A stretch of DNA of 11,652 bases from the NCBI GenBank assembly GCA_900313185.1, contig OMQI01000029.1:1-11652 (forward strand). Reading direction: 5' to 3'. Below are positions 1 to 6,362 of the stretch, one piece after another. Source of the DNA: an uncultured Rhodospirillaceae bacterium. Lineage in GTDB: Bacteria; Pseudomonadota; Alphaproteobacteria; RF32; CAG-239. A program made the translations under genes and the position numbers. The notes below the pieces were generated by a model, which saw only the letters and a program-made list of their open reading frames with translations, was not told where the DNA came from and ran no database searches. Position 1 is the first letter of the stretch. The number at the start of each line of letters is the position of its first letter.

Positions 1-2
1 AA

Positions 3-1151
3 ATTATCAATCGGATGTCGCACCAGATTAATTTCAGAACCGATATTCATAAAGGCGATTCTTTCAGTGTGAAATATGAAGTAAGTAAAGCCTCAAACGG
101 AGATGTGGTTAAAACCGGCGGTTTGTTATATGCCTCGTTTACGGTTGGGAAACGTTCATATAAAATATATCGTTTCAAAGATAATTTCTATGATGAGCGT
201 GGACAAGCCAAAAAGACAGGCTTGGATATTAAACCTTTGGCAATGCGTGGTGCTCGTATTTCTTCTTTGTTCGGTTATCGCCGCCATCCTATATATAAAA
301 CCACTAAGTTCCACAGCGGTGTGGATTATGCCGCACCGAAAGGAACCGCCATTTTTGCCAGTGGTAACGGAACCGTTGAGATGGCTCGATATGTCAACGG
401 ATACGGTAATTTTGTGAAGATTCGCCATAATTCGGAATACGAAACGGCATACGGACATATGCAAAGATTCGCTTCGGGGATTCGGCCGGGGATAAGAGTT
501 AAAAAAGGACAAATTATAGGTTATGTAGGTAGCACCGGCAGATCAACCGGTCCGCATTTGCATTTTGAAATTTTGCGACACGGTCAACGTATCAATCCGT
601 TAAAGGCCAAAGTTGCCACAGGTAACGATTTATACGGCGGTCAGCTTGCCGAGTTTAGACGCCGAGTTAAACAAATAGATGCTTCATCAGAGCAAATCGG
701 TAAGACTCCGGAAACCAAAAAAGAAGAAAAGGTTTTGGGACATACCGCCGAGATTTTAGCCGGTAAAATACAGGAACAACAGGATAACGACGCTAATGAA
801 CAAGTTGATAATGCACAATCTGAAACGGAAAATGCGGTGACTTCGGAAGAAAAAAATGAAGAATCCGCTCAAAAGGAAAATGCACAACCGGAAAATGATA
901 AGGAAATTGCTGTCGAAGAAGTAAAGCAAGAGCCTTCTGCTGAAGCTCAGAAACAAGAAGTTAAACAAGCGGCCGATGAGGAAGAGAAAAAAGCCGAAGC
1001 AGAGCAGGATAAACAAGAGTATAAAGGTAAAGTAATTTATCCGCCACGGGCATCAGTCGAAAAAATGCGTAATAACAGTTTGCCGGTGAATTCAAAGGCC
1101 GTAAAAAAGATAAAAGTTCCGGCCAAAAAACCTAAATATGCCCGTAGATAA
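3..1151 (+). CDS. M23 family metallopeptidase (murein endopeptidase-like), 5' partial
   Basis: This is the C-terminal part of a peptidoglycan-cutting zinc endopeptidase acting in the periplasm. The frame is open to the window's left edge, and the first residues already match the interior of the family (the region before the peptidase domain, with the NFRTDIHKGDSFSVKYE segment). The first ATG, at 15, is therefore probably internal, and the N-terminal half, including any membrane anchor, lies upstream. Counting from that ATG, the LytM/M23 domain spans about residues 75-222. Its zinc and catalytic residues are all present: H100 and D104 (HSGVD), H148 (YGHM) and H181/H183 (GPHLHFE), so it should be active. 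Related alphaproteobacterial proteins usually end soon after this domain. Here about 155 further residues follow, rich in Glu, Lys, Gln and Ala, probably disordered, ending in a basic stretch. Substrate specificity cannot be told from sequence. Confidence 0.9.
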   Translation: MINRMSHQINFRTDIHKGDSFSVKYEVSKASNGDVVKTGGLLYASFTVGKRSYKIYRFKDNFYDERGQAKKTGLDIKPLAMRGARISSLFGYRRHPIYKTTKFHSGVDYAAPKGTAIFASGNGTVEMARYVNGYGNFVKIRHNSEYETAYGHMQRFASGIRPGIRVKKGQIIGYVGSTGRSTGPHLHFEILRHGQRINPLKAKVATGNDLYGGQLAEFRRRVKQIDASSEQIGKTPETKKEEKVLGHTAEILAGKIQEQQDNDANEQVDNAQSETENAVTSEEKNEESAQKENAQPENDKEIAVEEVKQEPSAEAQKQEVKQAADEEEKKAEAEQDKQEYKGKVIYPPRASVEKMRNNSLPVNSKAVKKIKVPAKKPKYARR

Positions 1152-1157
1152 AAATAC

Positions 1158-1186
1158 TTGATATTTGTTGTTTTCAAACCTACATT
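1158..1186 (+). promoter_or_regulatory. candidate sigma70-type promoter for the bat operon
   Basis: A -35-like TTGATA (1158-1163; five of six consensus bases) is followed by a 17-base spacer and a -10-like TACATT (1181-1186; four of six). It lies in the only gap between the peptidase and the DUF4381 gene, so initiation near 1193 would give a short leader holding the ribosome-binding site. This is pattern matching by eye in AT-rich DNA; chance matches are common. Confidence 0.4.
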
Positions 1187-1193
1187 TATGAAA

Positions 1194-1211
1194 GATTGGA
1201 TAGGAGATAAT
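1194..1211 (+). repeat. 18-base direct repeat, copy 1 (contains RBS of the DUF4381 gene)
   Basis: The sequence gattggataggagataat occurs here and again, identically, at 1648-1665. It includes AGGAG (1202-1206), which serves as Shine-Dalgarno for the ATG at 1219 with a rather long 12-base spacing. An ATG at 1188 opens a 12-codon frame that reads DWIGDN, the same peptide that copy 2 encodes at the end of the DUF4381 protein. Confidence 0.85.
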
Positions 1212-1218
1212 AGCAAAA

Positions 1219-1671
1219 ATGGATAACTTGCCGGAATTACGAGATATACACTTACCGACGGACGGTGTACCATTGTTTCCGCTGGCTTATGGCTGGTGGT
1301 TTTTACTGTTGGCGGTAATCAGTCTCATAATTTTGATTAGGCTGATTGTTTGGATTCGTCGCACCAGTGCTCGTATTTATGCCCGTAAGTTATTAAGCAG
1401 ATTACAGAATAGCTATAATCTGGCGGCTGTGGTGCAAATGTCGGAAATTCTGCGGCGAATATGCGTACGCAAATATCCGCAAGCTGTTGCCCTAGTCGGA
1501 GATGAGTGGATAAAATTTTTGAATGATAAGAGTAAGCATATTTTGGATAACGAAACTTCCGATTTATTGAAAAATGCTCCGTTTATGCCCGCAGATTCGG
1601 ATTTATACAGCAAAGAAAAGCAACAAAAACTCTGGCGTTTTTGTTATGATTGGATAGGAGATAATTTATGA
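1219..1671 (+). CDS. DUF4381 domain membrane protein of the Bat operon
   Basis: A 150-residue protein of the DUF4381 family, which is found almost only in moxR/DUF58/BatABCD operons. The N-terminal LRDIHLP motif (residues 7-13) followed by a Pro/Gly-rich turn and a GWW that leads into one transmembrane segment (about 24-46) is the family's hallmark. A basic stretch (IRRTSARIYARK) follows, then a helical, probably cytoplasmic domain of about 100 residues. Its biochemical function is unknown; it presumably helps assemble the VWA proteins. The stop overlaps the start of batA in an ATGA arrangement, which suggests translational coupling. The ATG at 1219 is chosen because it gives the complete DUF4381 N-terminus, although the AGGAG lies 12 bases away, somewhat far. 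Confidence 0.85.
   Translation: MDNLPELRDIHLPTDGVPLFPLAYGWWFLLLAVISLIILIRLIVWIRRTSARIYARKLLSRLQNSYNLAAVVQMSEILRRICVRKYPQAVALVGDEWIKFLNDKSKHILDNETSDLLKNAPFMPADSDLYSKEKQQKLWRFCYDWIGDNL
1648..1665 (+). repeat. 18-base direct repeat, copy 2 (end of DUF4381 gene, RBS of batA)
   Basis: An exact second copy of the element at 1194-1211. Here it is coding (DWIGDN at the end of the DUF4381 protein) and also supplies AGGAG (1656-1660), 7 bases before the batA ATG, which is ideal spacing. Together the copies flank the whole DUF4381 gene. Confidence 0.85.
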
Positions 1672-2672
1672 TAAGTCTGGCCTATCCCGAGATGTTATGG
1701 CTTCTGTTGTTGCCGTTTGTTGCATATTATGTTTTGCCGATTGCCGGTAAGATGTATGGCGACGCATTGAGAGTGCCGTTTATCGGTGATATAATAAAAA
1801 TAAAAGAACAAAATAAGGTCAGAAGATACTTTCAAAGTGCAAGCTCTAAGGTTTCTTGGCTCGGAGTTTTGGGATTAGCGGTTGTCTGGGGATTAATCGT
1901 GTTGGCTTTGGCTCGTCCGCAATGGGCGGGTGAACCGTTGAAAATTCGCCACGAAGGACGTGATATTATGTTAGTGGTGGATATTTCAACTTCAATGAAT
2001 GAACGGGATTTTCGTTATCAAAACAGATATTATACACGCTTGGAGGCAGTAAAAAGCGTAGTCAGCCGATTTGTCGATGAGAGAGTTGAAGACAGAATGG
2101 GGCTTGTGGTATTCGGTACCAGAGCATATATGCAAGTGCCGTTAACTTACGACAGGCAATCGTTAAAAGAAGTTTTATACAGTGTCGATGCAGGAATGGC
2201 CGGAAATTCTACTTCCATAGGTGATGCAATCGGGGTTGCACTCAAAAATTTAGCTAAGGAAAATACCAAGACCGATAATAAAGTAATAATACTTTTGACT
2301 GACGGAGAAAATAATGATGGCAGTTTGTCATTTCCGCAAGCAATTAAATTGGCAGAACAGGAGAAAATAAAAATATATACCATAGGCGCCGGCAGTGACA
2401 GTGAACCATTCTTCGGCGGACTGTTTAATATACCGGTTCAGCAAGGAATTGACGAAGAAGGATTGAAGTATTTGGCAGATGTAACCGAAGGGAGGTATTT
2501 CAGAGCCAAAGATGTGCAATCGCTGGCAAAAGTATATGATGAAATAAATAAGCTTGAGGCTCAGGAACGGGAAGGACGTTTTGTGCAGGAAACCAAGGAT
2601 TTATACTATTATCCGGCAGGATTGGCGTTATTACTGTTTTTATTGATGTTTGCGTTGTTACGGAGGGCTTAA
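1668..2672 (+). CDS. batA: BatA-like VWA domain membrane protein
   Basis: A 334-residue inner-membrane protein with the usual BatA layout: two N-terminal membrane segments (about 9-26 and 64-82), a von Willebrand factor A domain (about 98-295) and a C-terminal membrane segment (about 314-332). The VWA domain therefore lies between membrane anchors, probably facing the periplasm. The metal-ion-dependent adhesion site is complete: DISTS (D105, S107, S109), the Thr near GNSTS (T182) and LTDGEN with D212, so Mg2+-dependent ligand binding is expected. LARPQW just before the domain is also typical. Bat proteins were named for Bacteroides aerotolerance and relate to stress tolerance elsewhere, but the molecular task is not settled. 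It overlaps the upstream gene by 4 bases and is 6 bases from batB, so the genes are co-transcribed. Confidence 0.92.
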   Translation: MISLAYPEMLWLLLLPFVAYYVLPIAGKMYGDALRVPFIGDIIKIKEQNKVRRYFQSASSKVSWLGVLGLAVVWGLIVLALARPQWAGEPLKIRHEGRDIMLVVDISTSMNERDFRYQNRYYTRLEAVKSVVSRFVDERVEDRMGLVVFGTRAYMQVPLTYDRQSLKEVLYSVDAGMAGNSTSIGDAIGVALKNLAKENTKTDNKVIILLTDGENNDGSLSFPQAIKLAEQEKIKIYTIGAGSDSEPFFGGLFNIPVQQGIDEEGLKYLADVTEGRYFRAKDVQSLAKVYDEINKLEAQEREGRFVQETKDLYYYPAGLALLLFLLMFALLRRA

Positions 2673-2678
2673 ACAAAA

Positions 2679-4547
2679 ATGGAGTGGTTGCAGAATTTTC
2701 ATTTTTTACGTCCGTATTGGTTATTAGCTTTAGCATTACCGATTATTTTCGGTTGGCGCATTCTTAAAAATGAGAGCGTGCAATCTTCATGGGCAAAAAT
2801 CTGCGATGAGCATTTGCTTAATTTCTTGTTGGTTAAGGGGCAAAATAAACAACGTAAATTTCCGTATATTTTACTGACGATTATTTCCGTTCTAACTTTG
2901 CTATCTTTGGCCGGACCGACTTGGGTGAAAAAACAAAATCCGGCTTTAAGCGTGGATAATCCGGTGATGATAATGATTAATATGTCAACCGATATGTGGG
3001 CAAAAGATGTTTCTCCGAGCCGTATCGTAAGAGCCGAGTATGTAGTAACGGACTTATTAAAAAACTTCAAGTCAACCGAAACCGGACTTTTGGTGTATAG
3101 CCGTGAACCGTTTGTGATTTCTCCGCTGACCGAAGATACATCATTAATTGAAAACTTGCTTTCTCAGCTTGATGAAGATGTGTTGCCGGAAAACGGTGAT
3201 CGTTTGGATCGAGCAATTGATTTGGCAGTCGGCAGAATGCAAAAATCCGGTTATGAAAAGGGTAATTTGGTGATTTTAACCGCAGATGTCGGAGAACGTT
3301 TTGACGCGGCCTTGGCAAGCGCAGCTTCGGCCGGAGCATTAGGATTTGATGTTAACATTATTAAAGTCAGCGGAGAAAAAAATGAAAAACTGGAGATGAT
3401 TGCCGATAAAGGAAGAGGGCTTTATTTGGATTATCAGCAAAATCATCAGGTTTTGATTAACAAAATCAATAATATTTATGCCAAAGAATTGAAACAAAGC
3501 GAAAATATGCAAACAATGTGGGAAGATATGGGGTATTATCTGTTTTGGCTTCCGGCATTGTTATTGCTTTATTATTTCCGCAAGGGAGTTTTAATTGCCT
3601 GTTTGGTTTTATTTATGGGAGTGAAATCTGCCGATGCCGGTTGGTTTTTGAATAATAATCAGGAAGCAATGAAAGCTTTTGAAAAGCAAAATTACACCGA
3701 GGCGTCGGAAAAGTTTGATATTGATTCTTGGAAAGCAGCGGCATTATACAAAGACGGCAAATATGATAAAGCGTATGAAAAATTTATGAAAAGTTCGGAT
3801 AATACGGCTTTATATAATCAGGGAAATGCTTTGGCAAAGTCGGGAAAAATAGCCGAGGCAATCAAAAAATATGAACAGGTTTTGCAAAATGATGCGGAGT
3901 TTGAAGATGCTCGCTTTAATTTGGAATATTTGAAAAAAATGCAACAACAGCAAAAACAAAATAATCAAAATCAGCAGCAACAGCAGCAAAATTCCGAGAA
4001 ACAGCAACAACAGCAACAACAAGAAAAACAAAAAAATCAACAAGATGAACAGCAACAGCAGCAAGATAAGCAACAACAAAATAAGCAACAACAGCAACAA
4101 CAAGACGAGCAGCAGGACGAACAGCAACAAGATGCTACGCAAAATCAGCAACCGCAAGAAGGTGAGGATAATAAGCAGCAAAAGCAGAATTCCAAGCAAC
4201 AAGACGGAGAACAACCTCAAAATCCTGACGGAAACGGTAACGGTTCAGATGATACTGATGATGATTTGCAAAAGCAACCCAATCAAAAACAGGCTGATAA
4301 TAAAGAAGATGAAAATGCCAAAAATGAGAGCGAGGTTGATAAACAATCACAGTACGGTAACGAAGATGAACAGTCCGAGCAATTGGCAAAGTCTTTGCAA
4401 ACTCAGGCCGGTGCCAAGTCTGATGATGAGAGAGAAAAAATCCGTGCACGTTTGCAAAAATTCCGTGATGTTCCGGAAGATAAGGGCGGTTTGTTGCGTG
4501 CTTTAATCAAGAAAGAATACCAATTAAACAGATACAATGAGAAATGA
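2679..4547 (+). CDS. batB: BatB-BatC fusion: VWA domain plus TPRs with poly-Gln linker
   Basis: A 622-residue protein combining BatB and BatC. Two membrane segments (about 12-28 and 62-80) precede a VWA domain (about 94-270). Another membrane segment (about 284-300) is followed at once by a hydrophobic stretch ending in SADA (about 303-320) that looks like the former signal peptide of a separate BatC. TPR-like helices follow (about 326-420; NALAKSGKIAEAIKKYEQ is the clearest), then a Gln-rich low-complexity region (422-508), an acidic linker, and the conserved C-terminal motif VPEDKGGLLR (598-607) known from fused BatB/C proteins. The MIDAS is altered: the family DxSxS reads NMSTD (N101, S103, D105), and LTDG reads LTADVG (201-206), so ordinary metal binding is doubtful. 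GGAGGG (2662-2667) inside batA is the RBS. The TPR part probably recruits partners such as BatD; this is inference. Confidence 0.9.
   Translation: MEWLQNFHFLRPYWLLALALPIIFGWRILKNESVQSSWAKICDEHLLNFLLVKGQNKQRKFPYILLTIISVLTLLSLAGPTWVKKQNPALSVDNPVMIMINMSTDMWAKDVSPSRIVRAEYVVTDLLKNFKSTETGLLVYSREPFVISPLTEDTSLIENLLSQLDEDVLPENGDRLDRAIDLAVGRMQKSGYEKGNLVILTADVGERFDAALASAASAGALGFDVNIIKVSGEKNEKLEMIADKGRGLYLDYQQNHQVLINKINNIYAKELKQSENMQTMWEDMGYYLFWLPALLLLYYFRKGVLIACLVLFMGVKSADAGWFLNNNQEAMKAFEKQNYTEASEKFDIDSWKAAALYKDGKYDKAYEKFMKSSDNTALYNQGNALAKSGKIAEAIKKYEQVLQNDAEFEDARFNLEYLKKMQQQQKQNNQNQQQQQQNSEKQQQQQQQEKQKNQQDEQQQQQDKQQQNKQQQQQQDEQQDEQQQDATQNQQPQEGEDNKQQKQNSKQQDGEQPQNPDGNGNGSDDTDDDLQKQPNQKQADNKEDENAKNESEVDKQSQYGNEDEQSEQLAKSLQTQAGAKSDDEREKIRARLQKFRDVPEDKGGLLRALIKKEYQLNRYNEK
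3942..4202 (+). repeat. CAA/CAG-rich low-complexity tract (poly-Gln coding)
   Basis: About 87 codons of the batB/C fusion (residues 422-508) consist mostly of CAA and CAG, broken by Lys, Asn, Asp and Glu codons, with pure Gln runs up to seven. CAA and CAG are mixed, so the tract is not a perfect triplet repeat. It is still prone to slippage and to length differences between strains. Related fused BatB/C proteins often have low-complexity linkers at this point, but the degree of Gln enrichment here is striking. Confidence 0.85.
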
Positions 4548-4549
4548 GG
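4546..4549 (+). promoter_or_regulatory. RBS that decides the batD start
   Basis: GAGG lies 8 bases before the ATG at 4558, overlapping the batB stop codon (TGA 4545-4547). The alternative ATG at 4537 has only an A-rich, SD-free stretch upstream and would add MRNEAIK before an otherwise normal signal peptide. The start at 4558 is therefore preferred. Confidence 0.6.
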
Positions 4550-4557
4550 CGATAAAG

Positions 4558-6300
4558 ATGATGAAAAGAATTTTGCCATTGGTTTTCGGAGGAATTATAC
4601 TGCCGGTTTCGGCATTTTCGGCCGCTTTAACGGCAAGAGTTGATAATCCGAAAATAGCGTATGGGGAAACCATAAATTTTCACTTGTCTTATGACGGGAG
4701 TGATGGCGGTAATTTGCAACCGGATTTAAGTGTTTTGCAAAAGGATTTTAATATTTATTCGACATCATCATCAATGAACACGAGTATAATAAATGGTGTT
4801 GCCACCCAAAAAAGAGAGTGGGTAATAACACTGTTGCCGCAAAATCAAGGTAAACAAATAATTCCGTCTGTCAGTGCCGGAAATTACAAAAGTTCTCCGG
4901 TAGAAATAGAAGTGTTGTCGTCCGAGGCAATTAAAAAGGAACAGAAAAATTCGGTTTCCGGTAATGATGCTACTGTGCAAATGGCAAGTTTTGAAGCCGA
5001 ATTGAAAGCAGATAACAAAAATCCATATGTGGAACAAGAAATTTCCGTGGTTTTGACAATTCGTAGTAATCAAAACCTGCAATTCAGTAATGAGCCGTAT
5101 TTTGAAGATGGTGATGATTGGATAATAAAAAGGGTAAGCAATTCGGATATTTCGCAAAAAGATGGTGAAATAATAACAAAATTGAATTATGTTTTCTTTC
5201 CGCAAAAGAGTGGAAAACAGAAGCTTCCTCGTGCTGTTATAGAAGGTTTTTATGTTACGTATGAAAATTCTCCGAAGCAAACAATCGGCGGTGGTCTATT
5301 GCAGTTGTTCGATATGGATATGGAATCAATGTTTGGTGTGCAAAAGCCGGTTCTTTTCAAATCAAATTCCGAAATTATCAACGTAAAACCGATACCGCAG
5401 GATTATACGGCACAAAATTGGGTTCCGGCCGATATTTTGGCGGCAGATGCAAAATGGGTTGATGCTAAGCCTAATTTTAAAGTGGGAGAGACCGTAGCTC
5501 GTGAAATTATGATTACCGCTTCGGGAGTTTTCGAAAATCAGCTTCCGGAACTTGAATTTGAACAAAATTCGGCTTGGAAACAATATCCGGATAAGCCGCA
5601 ATATTCTTCAACAATACACGAAAATAAATTAATATCGCAAGAGATTATAAGGGTAGTGTATATTCCGCAAAAAAGCGGTAAAATACAATTGCCAGAAATT
5701 GTAATTCCGTGGTTTAATGTGAAGACTCAAAAAACGGAAAAAGCGGTTATACCGGCTGAAAATGTCGAGGTTAAACCTAATGCACAGTACGAAGCATTGC
5801 AGAGTGAACCTTTAACCGAACAAGTTTTGCCGGAAAAAATTACAGATAAAGCCCAACCGGAAAAAGAACCGGTATTACCAGAAAAAATAACAGATAAATC
5901 AATGATAATAATGGCGGTGGTAATAGCATTTTTGAGCGGTTTGTTAATAAGCTTTTTAATGTTCGGCAGAAAAAAAGACAGTTCTAAAACCTCAAATATC
6001 AACGACTATCATAAGAATGTGCGCAATGCACTGGTGCACGGTGATTTCAGAGGGGCAAGAGATGGTTTGGTTAAGTGGGGACAAAGTATATTTCCACAAG
6101 TAAGGATTAATAATTTACAGGATTTGTCTGCGGCAATTGCCGATGAGGAATTCAGCAAACAATGTAAAATATTAAACGCTATTTTATATGGAAATTCTAC
6201 GGCTGAACCTGATATTTCGCTTATCTTAAAGAGTATGGGAAAACACACAAAGCACAAAGATTATAAGCAAGAAAACATCTTGCCGAACTTATATAAATAG
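4558..6300 (+). CDS. batD: BatD-like periplasmic protein (oxygen-tolerance family)
   Basis: A BatD family protein of 580 residues from the chosen ATG (587 if the ATG at 4537 is used). A signal peptide (MMKRILPLVFGGIILPVSAFSA) begins the protein. A long beta-rich periplasmic part follows. In it a P-Q-x-x-G-K strand motif recurs three times (codons at about 4837, 5200 and 5662; LPQNQGK, FPQKSGK, IPQKSGK), which fits a series of Ig-like sandwiches with equivalent edges. A short linker holds a duplicated LPEKITDK, then comes one membrane segment (about 5899-5967) and a cytoplasmic helical tail of about 110 residues. Such proteins are the last partner of the BatA/B/C set. It is the last gene of the operon; no clear terminator hairpin follows. 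There is no recognisable enzyme motif; the function is structural or interaction-based by inference. Confidence 0.88.
   Translation: MMKRILPLVFGGIILPVSAFSAALTARVDNPKIAYGETINFHLSYDGSDGGNLQPDLSVLQKDFNIYSTSSSMNTSIINGVATQKREWVITLLPQNQGKQIIPSVSAGNYKSSPVEIEVLSSEAIKKEQKNSVSGNDATVQMASFEAELKADNKNPYVEQEISVVLTIRSNQNLQFSNEPYFEDGDDWIIKRVSNSDISQKDGEIITKLNYVFFPQKSGKQKLPRAVIEGFYVTYENSPKQTIGGGLLQLFDMDMESMFGVQKPVLFKSNSEIINVKPIPQDYTAQNWVPADILAADAKWVDAKPNFKVGETVAREIMITASGVFENQLPELEFEQNSAWKQYPDKPQYSSTIHENKLISQEIIRVVYIPQKSGKIQLPEIVIPWFNVKTQKTEKAVIPAENVEVKPNAQYEALQSEPLTEQVLPEKITDKAQPEKEPVLPEKITDKSMIIMAVVIAFLSGLLISFLMFGRKKDSSKTSNINDYHKNVRNALVHGDFRGARDGLVKWGQSIFPQVRINNLQDLSAAIADEEFSKQCKILNAILYGNSTAEPDISLILKSMGKHTKHKDYKQENILPNLYK
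5824..5898 (+). repeat. 48-base-period duplication inside batD
   Basis: The linker before the BatD membrane segment encodes VLPEKITDK twice (codons 5824-5850 and 5872-5898), separated by AQPEKEP. The two DNA copies differ at several third positions, for example GTTTTGCCG against GTATTACCA, so the duplication is not very recent. It lengthens a Pro/Glu/Lys spacer rather than a folded domain. Confidence 0.75.
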
Positions 6301-6301
6301 C

Positions 6302-6330
6302 TTGCAATCGGGTAAAAATTGTGTTCTAAT
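6302..6330 (+). promoter_or_regulatory. candidate sigma70-type promoter before the SNase-like gene
   Basis: TTGCAA (6302-6307; four of six consensus bases), a 17-base spacer, and TCTAAT (6325-6330; five of six) lie in the 62-base gap between batD and the next gene. Initiation near 6337 would give a leader of about 25 bases that includes the strong AGGGG (6351-6355), 7 bases before the ATG at 6363. It is the only other gap in the window of more than 15 bases, so it is a reasonable place for a new transcription unit. Confidence 0.45.
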
Positions 6331-6362
6331 ACAGGCAATTAAATAGCGCAAGGGGACTATAA

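Noticed and set aside
1151..1175. Possible terminator hairpin after the M23 gene (AAATA cttga TATTT, followed by T-rich bases)
   Set aside because: The stem is only five A-T pairs and would be too weak; the site also overlaps the candidate promoter.
3067..3339. Minus-strand frame within batB, and similar antisense frames elsewhere
   Set aside because: They lie opposite strongly recognisable genes, show no family motifs and are expected by chance from codon bias.
3942..4202. Repetitive texture resembling a CRISPR or satellite array
   Set aside because: There is no constant repeat unit or unique spacer; the periodicity is three bases and comes from Gln codons in a real gene.
3810..4220. Minus-strand 136-codon open frame very rich in Leu and Ile
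   Set aside because: It is the complement of the CAA/CAG tract of batB/C (TTG/CTG reads as Leu). It has no RBS and no independent support.
4045..4506. Plus-strand 153-codon frame rich in Asn and Ser overlapping batB/C
   Set aside because: A shifted-frame reading of the same low-complexity region; the batB frame keeps the conserved C-terminal motif, so no frameshift is indicated.
4537..4557. Upstream ATG for batD overlapping the end of batB
   Set aside because: No SD before it, and it would place MRNEAIK ahead of a standard signal peptide; ATG 4558 has GAGG at 8 bases.
6301..6362. Intergenic gap examined for a terminator, riboswitch or small RNA
   Set aside because: Only a candidate promoter and an RBS are visible. 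The ATTG...CAAT pairing is too short to be a terminator, and 62 bases are too few for a riboswitch of known class.
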